Shown one piece after another: positions 18,700 through 26,978 of a stretch of 64,000 nucleotides of DNA (the first letter of the stretch is position 1; each line of letters opens with the position of its first letter). Location: contig CAMDJV010000002.1 of the NCBI GenBank assembly GCA_945901085.1, forward strand, positions 62,001 through 126,000. The letters run 5' to 3'. A model generated the notes under the pieces. It was not told the origin of the DNA. It searched no databases and worked only from the letters and a program-made list of their open reading frames with translations. Source of the DNA: Rhodovarius crocodyli. Lineage in GTDB: Bacteria > Pseudomonadota > Alphaproteobacteria > Acetobacterales > Acetobacteraceae. The position numbers and the translations under genes were made by a program.

Positions 18700-19129
18700 G
18701 ATCGAAATCTGGACCGATGGCGGCTGCAAGCCCAATCCCGGCCCCGGCGGCTGGGCGGCCATCCTGCGCTTTGGCGCCGCCGAGAAGGAACTCACCGGCG
18801 GCGACCTTGCCACCACCAACAACCGCATGGAACTGACCGCGGCGATCATGGCGCTCGAAGCCCTCAAACGCCCCTGCGAGGTGGTGGTCCACACCGACAG
18901 TGAATATGTCCGCAACGGCATGGAGCGCTGGATCAAGGGCTGGGTCCGCAACAATTGGCGCAATGCGGCCAAGGAGCCGGTGAAGAACTTCGAACTTTGG
19001 CAGCGCCTATTGGCCGCCGCCAAGCCCCATCAGGTGGAGTGGCGCTGGGTGCGCGGCCATAATGGCGATGTGATGAATGAACGCGCCGATGTGCTGGCCA
19101 CCCGGGCGCGCGAGGAGGCAGGGGGCTGA
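18692..19129 (+). CDS. rnhA: Ribonuclease HI
   Basis: 145-residue RNase HI that cleaves RNA in RNA-DNA hybrids. The catalytic carboxylates are D9 ([14 protein letters not shown]), E47 (NRMELTA), D69 (HTDSEYV) and D133 (NERAD), with H123 in the flexible loop. GTG 18692 is chosen because GGAGGCGGT lies at the right distance, although an ATG at 18677 in frame adds MRRRW. Overlaps the thrB stop by 8 bp. Confidence 0.95.
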   Translation: MDKIEIWTDGGCKPNPGPGGWAAILRFGAAEKELTGGDLATTNNRMELTAAIMALEALKRPCEVVVHTDSEYVRNGMERWIKGWVRNNWRNAAKEPVKNFELWQRLLAAAKPHQVEWRWVRGHNGDVMNERADVLATRAREEAGG

Positions 19130-19140
19130 ACCCCAAGGCT

Positions 19141-19554
19141 TCAATGCACCCCGCCCGATTGATGCGGGCTGTCCAGGCTGAAGGCCGGAATGGCGGCATC
19201 AAAGCTCTCGCCACTCACAACCTCGACCATATGATACACCCCGCGCATAAAACCCGAGGGCGTGGGCAGCGGCGTGCCGGAGGTATATTCGAAATTCTCC
19301 CCCGGCTCGAGCACAGGCTGCTCGCCCACCACCCCCTGGCCATGCACCCGCTGGGTGCGCCCCTGGCCATCGGTGATGAACCAACTGCGCGCCCGCAACT
19401 GCACCGTCACCGCGCCTTCATTCGCAATTTCAACCCGATAGGCCCAGACATATTGCCGCCTCTCAGGCGCTGACTGGTCCTCCAGATAAAACGACCGCAC
19501 GGAAACCCGCACCCCGCGCGTCGTCGCAGTATAGGCCACCGGGCGCGTGGTCAT
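19141..19554 (-). CDS. apaG: ApaG family protein
   Basis: 137-residue ApaG, a fibronectin-III-like fold protein linked in enterobacteria to cation efflux and Ap4A levels; its true biochemical role is unclear. The start MTTRPVAYTATTRGVRVSV at 19554 and the blocks YVWAYRVEIANEG and PSGFMRGVYHMV are typical. Its ATG overlaps the stop of a 31-codon ORF, which itself overlaps metZ, so translation may be coupled through three reading frames. Confidence 0.92.
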   Translation of the reverse strand: MTTRPVAYTATTRGVRVSVRSFYLEDQSAPERRQYVWAYRVEIANEGAVTVQLRARSWFITDGQGRTQRVHGQGVVGEQPVLEPGENFEYTSGTPLPTPSGFMRGVYHMVEVVSGESFDAAIPAFSLDSPHQSGGVH

Positions 19555-19646
19555 GCCCCGCTGCACCAGGCCCGCACCACCGGCCCCGGGATTGCCAGCG
19601 CAATCGCCGAGGCCAGCGCCAAACCGAGGCCGCGCTCCAGCCTCAT
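19551..19646 (-). CDS. Predicted 31-residue hydrophobic small protein
   Basis: ATG at 19646 overlaps the metZ stop (ATGA) and the TGA at 19551-19553 overlaps the apaG start (ATGA). The 31 residues begin MRLERGLG and continue with a mostly hydrophobic stretch (LALASAIALAIPGPVV) that could be one short membrane segment or a leader, ending RAWCSGA. I recognise no family. The double overlap suggests it is translated, either as a real small protein or only as a coupling leader for apaG. Confidence 0.5.
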   Translation of the reverse strand: MRLERGLGLALASAIALAIPGPVVRAWCSGA

Positions 19647-20845
19647 TCCGCCGCCAGTGCGAGGGGTGCGGCCGCATCCAGCGCCTCGGCCAGATCATCG
19701 ATCAGGTCGGCCACATCCTCGAGGCCGACGCTCAGCCGCACCGCACCATCGGAAATGCCCAGCTTCGCCCGCTCATCGGCGCCAATGCGCAAATGGGTGG
19801 TGGTGGCGGGGTGCGTCACCATCGACTTGCTATCACCCAGATTATTAGAAATATCAATAACCTGCAGCGCATCCATAAAGCGGAACGCCGCCTCCTTGCC
19901 GCCCTTCAGCTCCAGCGTCACCAGCGTACCACCGCCCGACATCAGCTTCAGCGCCAGGCCATGCTGCGGATGATCCGCCCGATACGGGTAGCGCACCTGG
20001 GCGATTTCCGGCCGTTCGGCCAGGAAATCGGCAATCGCCGCGGCCGAACGCATCATCGCATCCACCCGCAGCTTCAGCGTCTCCAGCCCCTTGAGAATCA
20101 CCCAGGCATTGAAGGGCGACATGGCCGGGCCGGTGTTGCGCACATAAGGCTGCAACACCTCATCCACCCATTTCTTGTTGGACAAAATGGCGCCGCCCAG
20201 CACCCGTCCCTGCCCATCCATATGCTTGGTGCAGGAATAAACAACAATATCAGCGCCCTGGGTCAACGGCTTTTGCAGCAGCGGCGTGGCAAACACATTA
20301 TCCACCACCACCAACGCGCCAGCCGCATGCGCCAAAGCCGCCACCGCAGGCAAATCCACCAAATCCAGCATCGGGTTGGAAGGCGTCTCCAACAGCACCA
20401 TCGCCGTGGGGCGAGACAGCGCCCGGGCCCAGGCCTCCAAATCCGAACCATCAACGAATTCATGGGTAATGCCATAACGGCCCAGCAAATTCGCCACTAT
20501 CCAATGGCACGAACCGAACAACGCCCGGCTGGCCACCACATGATCACCCATTTTCAAATGGCTGAGCATCGCCGAATGCACCGCCGCCATACCAGTGGCA
20601 GTCAAACGGCAAGCCTCGGCGCCCTCCAGGGCGCAAAGCCTATCCTCCAACATCGAAATCGTCGGGTTGGCAAAGCGGCTATACTGGTAACGCTCGATCT
20701 TGTTCTCGAACGTCGCCTCCGCCTGCGCGGCATCATCATAAACGAAGCCTGAGGTGAGATAAGGTATCTCCGCCGTCTCGGCATTCTCGGAGCGGCGAAG
20801 GCCGCCACGCACGAGCAGAGTGGCGGGTCGGAATTGGCGTGCCAT
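19643..20845 (-). CDS. metZ: O-succinylhomoserine sulfhydrylase
   Basis: 400-residue Cys/Met-metabolism PLP enzyme that makes homocysteine directly from O-succinylhomoserine and sulfide. The PLP lysine is Lys207 in SCTKHMDGQGRVLGG. ERYQYSRFANPT and LLETPSNPMLDL are family blocks; the SCTKHMDGQGR form is typical of MetZ rather than cystathionine gamma-synthase. It lies behind a SAM-II riboswitch and ahead of apaG. Confidence 0.93.
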   Translation of the reverse strand: MARQFRPATLLVRGGLRRSENAETAEIPYLTSGFVYDDAAQAEATFENKIERYQYSRFANPTISMLEDRLCALEGAEACRLTATGMAAVHSAMLSHLKMGDHVVASRALFGSCHWIVANLLGRYGITHEFVDGSDLEAWARALSRPTAMVLLETPSNPMLDLVDLPAVAALAHAAGALVVVDNVFATPLLQKPLTQGADIVVYSCTKHMDGQGRVLGGAILSNKKWVDEVLQPYVRNTGPAMSPFNAWVILKGLETLKLRVDAMMRSAAAIADFLAERPEIAQVRYPYRADHPQHGLALKLMSGGGTLVTLELKGGKEAAFRFMDALQVIDISNNLGDSKSMVTHPATTTHLRIGADERAKLGISDGAVRLSVGLEDVADLIDDLAEALDAAAPLALAAE

Positions 20846-20919
20846 GGATCAAGCCCAATCAATACGGCGTCCGGCCCCCAGATGGTGAGGGGGCGAGGCG
20901 ATGGTGCTCCCACCGCATC

Positions 20920-20977
20920 GGCCTGTTTAGCGCGCTTATTTCACCTCGCCGCAAGCTGGCCGGACAAATCGCGAGGA
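20920..20977 (-). promoter_or_regulatory. SAM-II riboswitch of metZ
   Basis: The minus strand carries CCTCGC-GATTTG-TCCGGCCAGCTTGC-G-GCGAGG followed by TGAAATAAGCGCGCTAAACAGG. The P1 helix CCTCGC/GCGAGG, the GATTTG and GCTTGC segments and the downstream CGCTAAA of the pseudoknot match the compact SAM-II class, which in alphaproteobacteria lies before methionine genes and lowers expression when S-adenosylmethionine is high. The 3' end is 74 nt before the metZ ATG, longer than in many cases. Confidence 0.85.
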
Positions 20978-20997
20978 GCCCCGGGGGACCGTCCACA

Positions 20998-21026
20998 TGG
21001 ATATTCCTCGGTGCGAGGGAACGCAA
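20998..21026 (-). promoter_or_regulatory. Candidate promoter of metZ
   Basis: Minus strand TTGCGT (21026-21021), 17-bp spacer, TATCCA (21003-20998). It would start transcription about 15 bases before the SAM-II aptamer. Judged by eye. Confidence 0.45.
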
Positions 21027-21080
21027 GGGGCTTTGCCCCCTGCACCCCCAGCAAGGGCCGAAAGGCCCCTGCACCCCTTC
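21023..21080. repeat. GGGCTTTGCCC-type hairpin repeat
   Basis: Two successive hairpins, AGGGGC-TTT-GCCCCCT and AGGGCC-GAA-AGGCCC(C)T, each followed by CTGCACCCC. Similar cores are seen at 54142-54240 and, in a related CCTTGCC form, at 30066-30356. It overlaps the -35 region proposed for metZ. It may end transcription or be an interspersed palindrome. Confidence 0.6.
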
Positions 21081-21202
21081 GGTTTTGGGTTTCGCGGCAG
21101 CGGGAGGGATGGCGGGGATACGGGAGGGCGTAAGCAGGGTTGACTTTTTTGCGCGTTAAGAAAATTATTTCTAAAGAATTATTTTAATTTGCATTAAAAT
21201 AA

Positions 21203-22231
21203 ATGAAGGGAAAGCCCGTGCTTTGCCAAGCGTCACTCAAAAGCATGATGGCCGCAGCCATCTTCCTCGCCGGTTGTGGTGAACTCCGCACCATCTCCGC
21301 ACCCCTCACGGAAGATCCGACGGCAGCGCGTAACGGCGCCGAAGCGGGAGGTCTCGTCTATGGCCTGCCCTACACCGTGCTGCGCATCGATGGAAAACTT
21401 GAGGCTACCCCGCCGCGCGTCACCTACACCATCACCCCTATAATCCTGGCCGATCCTGCTGCCCGCTTCCGCGCCCGCTTCAACCCCTCCGGCTGGGATG
21501 ACAATAGCCTCGATGTCACCGTCAACGCCGAGGGGCTGCTGACCTCCGGCTCCGCCACCATCACGGACCAGCGTGGGGCAATCGTCGTCGAAGCAGCCCG
21601 CCTTGCAGGTCAAGGGGGCGGCCTCACAGGGTTCGGGCTTCGGCCGCCCTCCCCTCCGGGCACGCCAGCCCCACCCAGCCCCTACCCATTCTCGGTCACC
21701 TATACTGCCGATCAACTGGCCTCAGCCCAGGCGCTGCCGGACATGGCGACAATCCGCCTGATCCCGCCCCCCAGGGAGGCCACTGCCGCCAGCACCCCAC
21801 CGCGCTGCGATTTAAGCCTCTGCTATCGCCCCATGACGACTGTCTTCGGCGAAATCGGCCGCCCCAACTCACCGACCCCACTGGCCAACCGCTTCGCCCT
21901 ATCCATCGTGGACACCAGCAGGGTCGAAGGTGTCCAATTGGTCGGCGCAGCCCTGGTCACCCGCAGCAATACCCTGACCTTCAACAATGGCGTGCTGACC
22001 CGCCACCAGATCGATCAGCCGAGTTCGGCACTCGCCCTGGCCAGAATGCCCACCAAAGCGCTCGAAGCCTTCACCACGGCGCTGTCCGGGGCGCTGACGC
22101 TGCGGGTGCAGCAAACGACCAACGACGCCCAATTGGTCCAGCAGCAGGCTGCATTGCTCGAAGCCAGGGTAAAGTTGCTCCAGGCCGAACAGGCCCTCCA
22201 GGCCGCCGCCGCCCAGAACGCCGCCCGATAA
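21203..22231 (+). CDS. Hypothetical lipoprotein
   Basis: 342 residues with a lipoprotein signal (MMAAAIFLAGCGEL, Cys about 25). The middle has a Pro-rich stretch (PPSPPGTPAPPSPYP, about 150-165) and the last 60 residues are Gln/Ala-rich and likely helical coiled coil. No family recognised. An ATG at 21245 in the same frame is an alternative start. The 60 bases before the gene are AT-rich, unlike the rest of the window, and contain TTGACT at about 21140. A good terminator follows. Confidence 0.65.
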   Translation: MKGKPVLCQASLKSMMAAAIFLAGCGELRTISAPLTEDPTAARNGAEAGGLVYGLPYTVLRIDGKLEATPPRVTYTITPIILADPAARFRARFNPSGWDDNSLDVTVNAEGLLTSGSATITDQRGAIVVEAARLAGQGGGLTGFGLRPPSPPGTPAPPSPYPFSVTYTADQLASAQALPDMATIRLIPPPREATAASTPPRCDLSLCYRPMTTVFGEIGRPNSPTPLANRFALSIVDTSRVEGVQLVGAALVTRSNTLTFNNGVLTRHQIDQPSSALALARMPTKALEAFTTALSGALTLRVQQTTNDAQLVQQQAALLEARVKLLQAEQALQAAAAQNAAR

Positions 22232-22240
22232 GGCCAGCGG

Positions 22241-22270
22241 GCCGGGAGGGCACTCCCGGCTTGACATTTT
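22241..22270 (+). terminator. Rho-independent-like terminator
   Basis: Perfect 8-bp stem GCCGGGAG / CTCCCGGC with a GGCA loop at 22241-22260, ten bases after the lipoprotein stop, followed by TTGACATTTTAGG with a short T-rich tail. Confidence 0.65.
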
Positions 22271-22356
22271 AGGTATTTTGTCTTATTTCTTCAAGGGTGT
22301 TGTTTGACAATCGCACCCGCCCCACGCCGCCCCGGCACGCTCAACCGCGCCCGGGG

Positions 22357-22437
22357 CGAATTTGTCCGCAAACAACATCTTTACCAAAACCACCCGCCCG
22401 CACCCTCGCCAGGCAATTTGTCCGAAAACAACATCAA
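22357..22437. repeat. Direct repeat AATTTGTCCGnAAACAACATC
   Basis: Two 21-bp copies 55-56 bp apart (about 22359-22379 and 22415-22435) differing at one or two bases. A shorter, opposite-strand relative (GTGTTGTTTGACAATC) lies at about 22291-22306. The region is between convergent genes. No coding sense; could be protein-binding sites or a remnant repeat. Confidence 0.5.
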
Positions 22438-22441
22438 TGCG

Positions 22442-24034
22442 TTAGCCCATACGGATTGGCGTCAAATCCTGAAACCACGCCTGCGCCTGCACAAAGCCCT
22501 GCACCCGGCGCGAAAGCCCGCGGGGGTTCACATCATGCACCACCCACAGCCACATCGCCTGGTCCACCATCCTGGCATGCAGCCTAGCCAAAATCCGGTT
22601 CTGCTCCGCCGGGTCAAAGGCGCGGCGCGCCGCCTCGCAGAGGTCATCCGCCTCCCCATCCTGGAAATTGCCCCAATTGAACCCGCCCACCACGCGCCCG
22701 CGGCCATAGGCCGGGCCCAGCAGGCCAATATCGGGGTCCCAAAAACCCCAGGAATTGTTGATGCCATGCATGCCGCGATTCTCGGCCCCCTCGGCACTGG
22801 CCCGCCGGCGCGCCCGCAGCGCCTCCCAATCCATCACCTCGAATTCCAGCTCGATCCCCACGGCCCGGAAATCCTGCTGGATCGCCTCATTCATCGGCAT
22901 GGGCTGCATCTGCCCCGAACCGCTCGGCGCCACAATAAATTTGGTCCGCACCGGATTGGCGCGGGAATACCCTGCCTCCGCCAGCAACCGCCGCGCCTGA
23001 TCCGGGTCGTATTTGATCTCAAAGCTCGGCCGGCCGAACCAGGGGTGATTGTCATTCACCATCCCCTTGGCCGGCAGCGCCAAACCACCCAGCAACTGCA
23101 CCAGCGCATCACGGTTAATGGCCAGATTGGCCGCCTTGCGCACCCGCACATCGCGGAACGGGCTGTCCGGCAAATGGCTCAATTGATGGCACCAGATATG
23201 CGGATAGGCATTGGTCGGCACCTGGAACCCGGCCGAACGCAGCCTGGGCACCGCATCCGGCGGCGGTGCCTCAATAAAATCCACCTGGTTGGAGAGCAGC
23301 GCCGCCACCCGCGTCAGCCCATCAGGCATGGGCAGCAGCGCCAGGCGCTCATGCTTCGGCCGCCGGCTCTCCTGCCAATATTCGCCATTGCGCCGCGCCT
23401 CCAGCCGCTCCCGCGGCACCACCCGGTCCACAATATAGGGGCCGGTGCCTGAGGGGCGCTCGGCAAAGCGCTCCCAATTATTCCCCACCTCAGCAAACCG
23501 CGCCGGCGAGGAGAAAAACACATTGGCCATGATATAGGGGAACACCGCATCGGCATTCTTGGTCTCAATCTCCACCGTCGCCGCATCCCGCACCCGCCAG
23601 CGGGCGATATTGCCGGTGAAAAGGCTGCCCTGCGCCGCCTGTTGCCGGTCAAATTGCGGCGCCTCACGGTCCAGCAGCTTGCCCAGATTCCAGGCCACCG
23701 CCTCAGCATTGAACAGGCTGCCATCATGGAACCGCACCCCCGAACGCAGCCGGAAACGCCAGGTCTTGCCGTCATCACCCACGGTCCAGGATTCCGCCAG
23801 GCTCGGCCGCAGCGTCGCCGCCCGGTCACTGGCGGAGAGATCCCAGGCGATCAGCGGGTCATAAAAGGTAATGCCGCAAAAGCGGTTGCCCTCCGAGCCC
23901 TGGCTCGGCTGGCCCGTGGTCAGCGGGATATCCCCCACCGTCATGGCCACCCGCAAGGTGGAGGCACCCTGCGCAGCAGCGGGGCCGGCAGCGGCCAGGG
24001 CCGTGGCCCCCAGCATAAGGTCGCGACGATTCAT
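22442..24034 (-). CDS. ABC transporter substrate-binding protein, peptide/nickel family
   Basis: 530-residue SBP_bac_5 family periplasmic receptor for dipeptides, opines or similar solutes. The N terminus MNRRDLMLGATALAAAGPAAA is a Tat-like/Sec signal. Conserved blocks are FYDPLIAWD, LAESWTVGDDGKTWRFRLRSGVRFHDG (split here over residues about 75-105) and the GTGPYIV motif. No permease or ATPase genes follow, so it must work with a transporter elsewhere. It is the last gene of the minus-strand operon with the TPP enzyme. Confidence 0.9.
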   Translation of the reverse strand: MNRRDLMLGATALAAAGPAAAQGASTLRVAMTVGDIPLTTGQPSQGSEGNRFCGITFYDPLIAWDLSASDRAATLRPSLAESWTVGDDGKTWRFRLRSGVRFHDGSLFNAEAVAWNLGKLLDREAPQFDRQQAAQGSLFTGNIARWRVRDAATVEIETKNADAVFPYIMANVFFSSPARFAEVGNNWERFAERPSGTGPYIVDRVVPRERLEARRNGEYWQESRRPKHERLALLPMPDGLTRVAALLSNQVDFIEAPPPDAVPRLRSAGFQVPTNAYPHIWCHQLSHLPDSPFRDVRVRKAANLAINRDALVQLLGGLALPAKGMVNDNHPWFGRPSFEIKYDPDQARRLLAEAGYSRANPVRTKFIVAPSGSGQMQPMPMNEAIQQDFRAVGIELEFEVMDWEALRARRRASAEGAENRGMHGINNSWGFWDPDIGLLGPAYGRGRVVGGFNWGNFQDGEADDLCEAARRAFDPAEQNRILARLHARMVDQAMWLWVVHDVNPRGLSRRVQGFVQAQAWFQDLTPIRMG

Positions 24035-24095
24035 CGGGCAAAACTCCTCTGCGATACGAGAAGCCTTGCGCCCAAGCCCCGCCGATGCAAGCGCC

Positions 24096-25400
24096 TTATG
24101 GCAGGCTATGCCCCTGCCACAGACGCTCCAGCAGCGCCGCCGCAGGCAGATTGCCTAAAACCGGGGCAGCCAGCTCGGTGAACTTCTCCGACAATTCGCC
24201 ATCGGAGAGCGGCATATCCGGGTCACCCTTCCGGGTGGGCTGATACTGCGTCAGCGTCCGGTTATCGCGCAGCGTCACGGTCAGATTGGCCGCTCGCTGC
24301 CGCGGATAGGCCTGCGCCAGCCCAGGGTCCAGGCTGACCGAAACGCGCGGCATAATGGCGCGAATGGCCGGGCTGGCCAGATTCTCAGGCGAGAAGGCCG
24401 CCTGGCGCACCGCACCAATCTCCAGCAGCGCGCCCATGCAATATTGCGCCGAGAAGCGGCATTCCTGCTCAGTCTGCGCCTCCGGCCGGTCACAGACATC
24501 CTTGGTCGCGGTGTAGCCGCCGATATGAATGGCGGCGATATCCTCCACCGCGAAACGATGCGCGGCCCTGAGCGCAATCATCGCATCCAGCGCCGGAAAA
24601 ATATGTCCGCAGCAGCCATGGTTCTTAAAAGTCATGGCCGAGATCAGCGCCGGCCCATCCAGCCCGGCCAGCGCCTGCTCCCAATTGCCGGTATCCTTGG
24701 ACGTCGCCGCCGCAAAACCCACCGGCCCATGCAGCACATCCAAGGCACCCGTCATGCCCGCAGCGGCCGACATTGCGGCCAGCGCGCCGGCCTCAGCCGC
24801 ATGGCCGGGATGCAAGGGCTTGCTCATGCCATCGCCGCGAAACGCCTGCTGCAACCCACCCGTCATGGTGGTGGCCAGCGCCACCGCATGGGCGATGCGC
24901 GTGGCATCGCAGCCCAACACCACCGCCACCGCAGCAGCGGCGCCCATGGTGCCGACAGTGCCGGTGGTGTGCCAGAAGCGGTAATGGCTCGGCGTCACTG
25001 CCATGCCGATGCGGCACGCCACCTCATAGCCCGCCGTGATGGCGCGGTGCAGCGTTTCCAGCGAGGCATTGTGATGCTGCGCCGCGGCCAATGCCGCAGC
25101 GATGGTCACGCTGCCAGGATGATGGCCACTGTCGCGATGAATATCATCGAACTCGACAATATGCGCCGCCACCGCATTCAGCAGCGCGGCATGGCGAATG
25201 CCCGAGAGCTGGCCATCCACATAGCAGATCGCCCGCCCCGCCCCGCGCTCCTCGGCCAAGGCGCGGGCCATCAGCGTGGCCGGCGGATGCACCGCGCCGG
25301 CCGAAACGCAGGCGAACCAATCCACCATGGCGCGGCGCACATGATGCGCGGGTGCTTCCACCCGCGCGGCATGCTCGGCCAGGATCAGCAGCGGGTTCAT
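24096..25400 (-). CDS. MmgE/PrpD family protein
   Basis: 434-residue protein of the 2-methylcitrate dehydratase / iminodisuccinate epimerase / cis-aconitate decarboxylase superfamily. Typical blocks are NAVAAHIVEFDDIHRDSGHHPG, an ALAAGYEV-like AITAGYEVACRIG, FWHTTGTVGTMGAAAA and PLHPGHAAEAG. Members act on carboxylic acids with a leaving hydroxyl. The ATG overlaps the stop of the hydroxyacid dehydrogenase (ATGA). No prpB/prpC genes are nearby, so propionate metabolism is not indicated. Confidence 0.87.
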   Translation of the reverse strand: MNPLLILAEHAARVEAPAHHVRRAMVDWFACVSAGAVHPPATLMARALAEERGAGRAICYVDGQLSGIRHAALLNAVAAHIVEFDDIHRDSGHHPGSVTIAAALAAAQHHNASLETLHRAITAGYEVACRIGMAVTPSHYRFWHTTGTVGTMGAAAAVAVVLGCDATRIAHAVALATTMTGGLQQAFRGDGMSKPLHPGHAAEAGALAAMSAAAGMTGALDVLHGPVGFAAATSKDTGNWEQALAGLDGPALISAMTFKNHGCCGHIFPALDAMIALRAAHRFAVEDIAAIHIGGYTATKDVCDRPEAQTEQECRFSAQYCMGALLEIGAVRQAAFSPENLASPAIRAIMPRVSVSLDPGLAQAYPRQRAANLTVTLRDNRTLTQYQPTRKGDPDMPLSDGELSEKFTELAAPVLGNLPAAALLERLWQGHSLP

Positions 25401-26371
25401 GGCGTATTGCGCCGCAGCACCTCGCGGTTGATGACCATTTCCTGGTCCAGCGTGCCGTTGAAATGGCCGATGATGCTCTCCACGCAGGAGAGCCCCATGC
25501 GCTGCATGCCCTGCACCGTGCCGGCCGCACTATGCGGCGTGACCAAGGTATTGGGCGCGCCGAGCAGCGGGTTAGAGGCCACAACCGGCTCATCCCAGAA
25601 CACATCGAGGCCAGCGCCGGCAATTTTGCCGCTATGCAGCGCCGCCGCCAGCGCAGCCTCATCCACCAAGGTACCACGCGCGGTGTTGATGAAGCGGGCC
25701 CCATTCTTCATGCCGCCGATGAATTCCGCATTCACCATGCCCCGCGTCTCGCTGTTGGAGGGGCAATGCACGGTGACGAAATCAGCCGCCGCCAGCCCTT
25801 CCTCCAGCTTCACCGGGGTAAAACCGGCGCCAATGATGGTGTTGCGCGCCACATAGGGGTCATGCACCAGCACATTCATGCCAAAGGCGGCGCAAAGCCG
25901 GGTCACCCGCCCGCCGATGCGGCCAAAGCCCAGCACCAGCACCGTCTGGCCCGAGAGATCCCAGCAGATGGGCGCATCCACGCTGGACCATTTTTGCGCC
26001 CGCGTGTTGGTGTCGAAGATCTTGGTTTGCTTGGCCAGGTTCAGCATGAGCATCAGCGCATGCTCCGCCACGCTCAGCGCATTGGCATAGGCCGTGACGG
26101 TGAGCGGAATGCCCCGCTTGGTGAGTGCGGGCACATCCACCTGATCATAGCCCACGCCATGGCGCGCCACGATCGAGAGCTTGGGCGAGAGGGCCAGAAA
26201 TTCCTCATTGATCGGCGTGGCGCGCACCACAATGGCCTCGCCCTTCGCCATGGCGGCGGCCAGCGCCGCGGGGTTTGAGGGATCCACCGTCTCATGGGTG
26301 AAGCCCGGCTCGGCATCGAGGCGTGCCGTGGCATCGGGATGAACGCCGCGCAGGAAGACGACATGAGGCAT
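25397..26371 (-). CDS. D-2-hydroxyacid dehydrogenase family protein
   Basis: 324-residue NAD-dependent D-isomer 2-hydroxyacid dehydrogenase related to SerA. The Rossmann motif is GFGRIGGRV (near residue 155), the catalytic Arg is in NTARGTLVDE, the Glu in DVFWDEP and the His in TPHSAAG. ATG 26371 (MPHVVFLRGVHP) is chosen as it follows the upstream TPP subunit stop by 4 bp. The C-terminal ACT domain of long SerA forms is missing. In sulfolactate catabolism an enzyme of this family (SlcC) feeds a split TPP decarboxylase (ComDE); the same pairing here is suggestive only. Confidence 0.88.
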   Translation of the reverse strand: MPHVVFLRGVHPDATARLDAEPGFTHETVDPSNPAALAAAMAKGEAIVVRATPINEEFLALSPKLSIVARHGVGYDQVDVPALTKRGIPLTVTAYANALSVAEHALMLMLNLAKQTKIFDTNTRAQKWSSVDAPICWDLSGQTVLVLGFGRIGGRVTRLCAAFGMNVLVHDPYVARNTIIGAGFTPVKLEEGLAAADFVTVHCPSNSETRGMVNAEFIGGMKNGARFINTARGTLVDEAALAAALHSGKIAGAGLDVFWDEPVVASNPLLGAPNTLVTPHSAAGTVQGMQRMGLSCVESIIGHFNGTLDQEMVINREVLRRNTP

Positions 26372-26375
26372 GGAA

Positions 26376-26975
26376 TTATTCCAAATTGGCAGCGGGGCCG
26401 AGAATGGCCTCACGCATACGGCTTTGCAGAATCACGCCCTCACGCGGGGGCAGGACCAAGGGCAGGGTTTCGGCATCGATCTTGGCCACCGCGAAGAATG
26501 GCCCAGCACCGGCATGGATCGCCGCCCGCAGCCCGGCAACCTCATCGGGTTTGGTGACGAACATGGTGTGCTTGATGCCCGCACCGCGCGCCATGGCCAC
26601 GAGGTCCACACCATGGCCGGTTGCGGTTTCCTGCATGCCGGTCTCGCCGTAATGCTCGTTGTCGCAGACCAGGATGGAGAGGTTTTTCGGTCCCTGCACC
26701 GAGATGGTGGCGAGCGAGCCCACCCCCATCAGCATCTCGCCATCGCCGGTGATGACCAGCACGCGGCGCTCCGGCTGGGCCAAGGCGAGGCCGAGGCCGA
26801 TCATCGCCGCCCCGCCCATGCCGCCCCAGAGGGGGAGGTTCAGCGCCGTATCGCCCACCGCGGTGATGTCCCAGGCCGGGGCGCCCAGGCCCGCGATCAC
26901 CGCCATGTCGCCACGGCCCTCGAGCACGGCGGCGACGAGCGCGCGGCGGTGCAGCTTTCCATTGGGAGAGAGCAT
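26376..26975 (-). CDS. TPP-dependent decarboxylase, beta (cofactor) subunit
   Basis: 199 residues of the C-terminal thiamine-diphosphate domain type seen in sulfopyruvate/phosphonopyruvate decarboxylases (ComE-like). The cofactor motif is GDGEMLMGVGSL...CDNEHYGE, with GDG near residue 78 and the Asn about 30 residues on. It is complete as a subunit but not as a whole decarboxylase; the partner pyrimidine-binding domain is the next gene upstream. Substrate is a 2-oxo acid by family; which one is not known. Confidence 0.85.
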   Translation of the reverse strand: MLSPNGKLHRRALVAAVLEGRGDMAVIAGLGAPAWDITAVGDTALNLPLWGGMGGAAMIGLGLALAQPERRVLVITGDGEMLMGVGSLATISVQGPKNLSILVCDNEHYGETGMQETATGHGVDLVAMARGAGIKHTMFVTKPDEVAGLRAAIHAGAGPFFAVAKIDAETLPLVLPPREGVILQSRMREAILGPAANLE

Positions 26976-26978
26976 GGG

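Noticed and set aside
24096-25400. 2-methylcitrate dehydratase prpD
   Set aside because: No prpB or prpC neighbour; the superfamily is broad, so only the family name is given.
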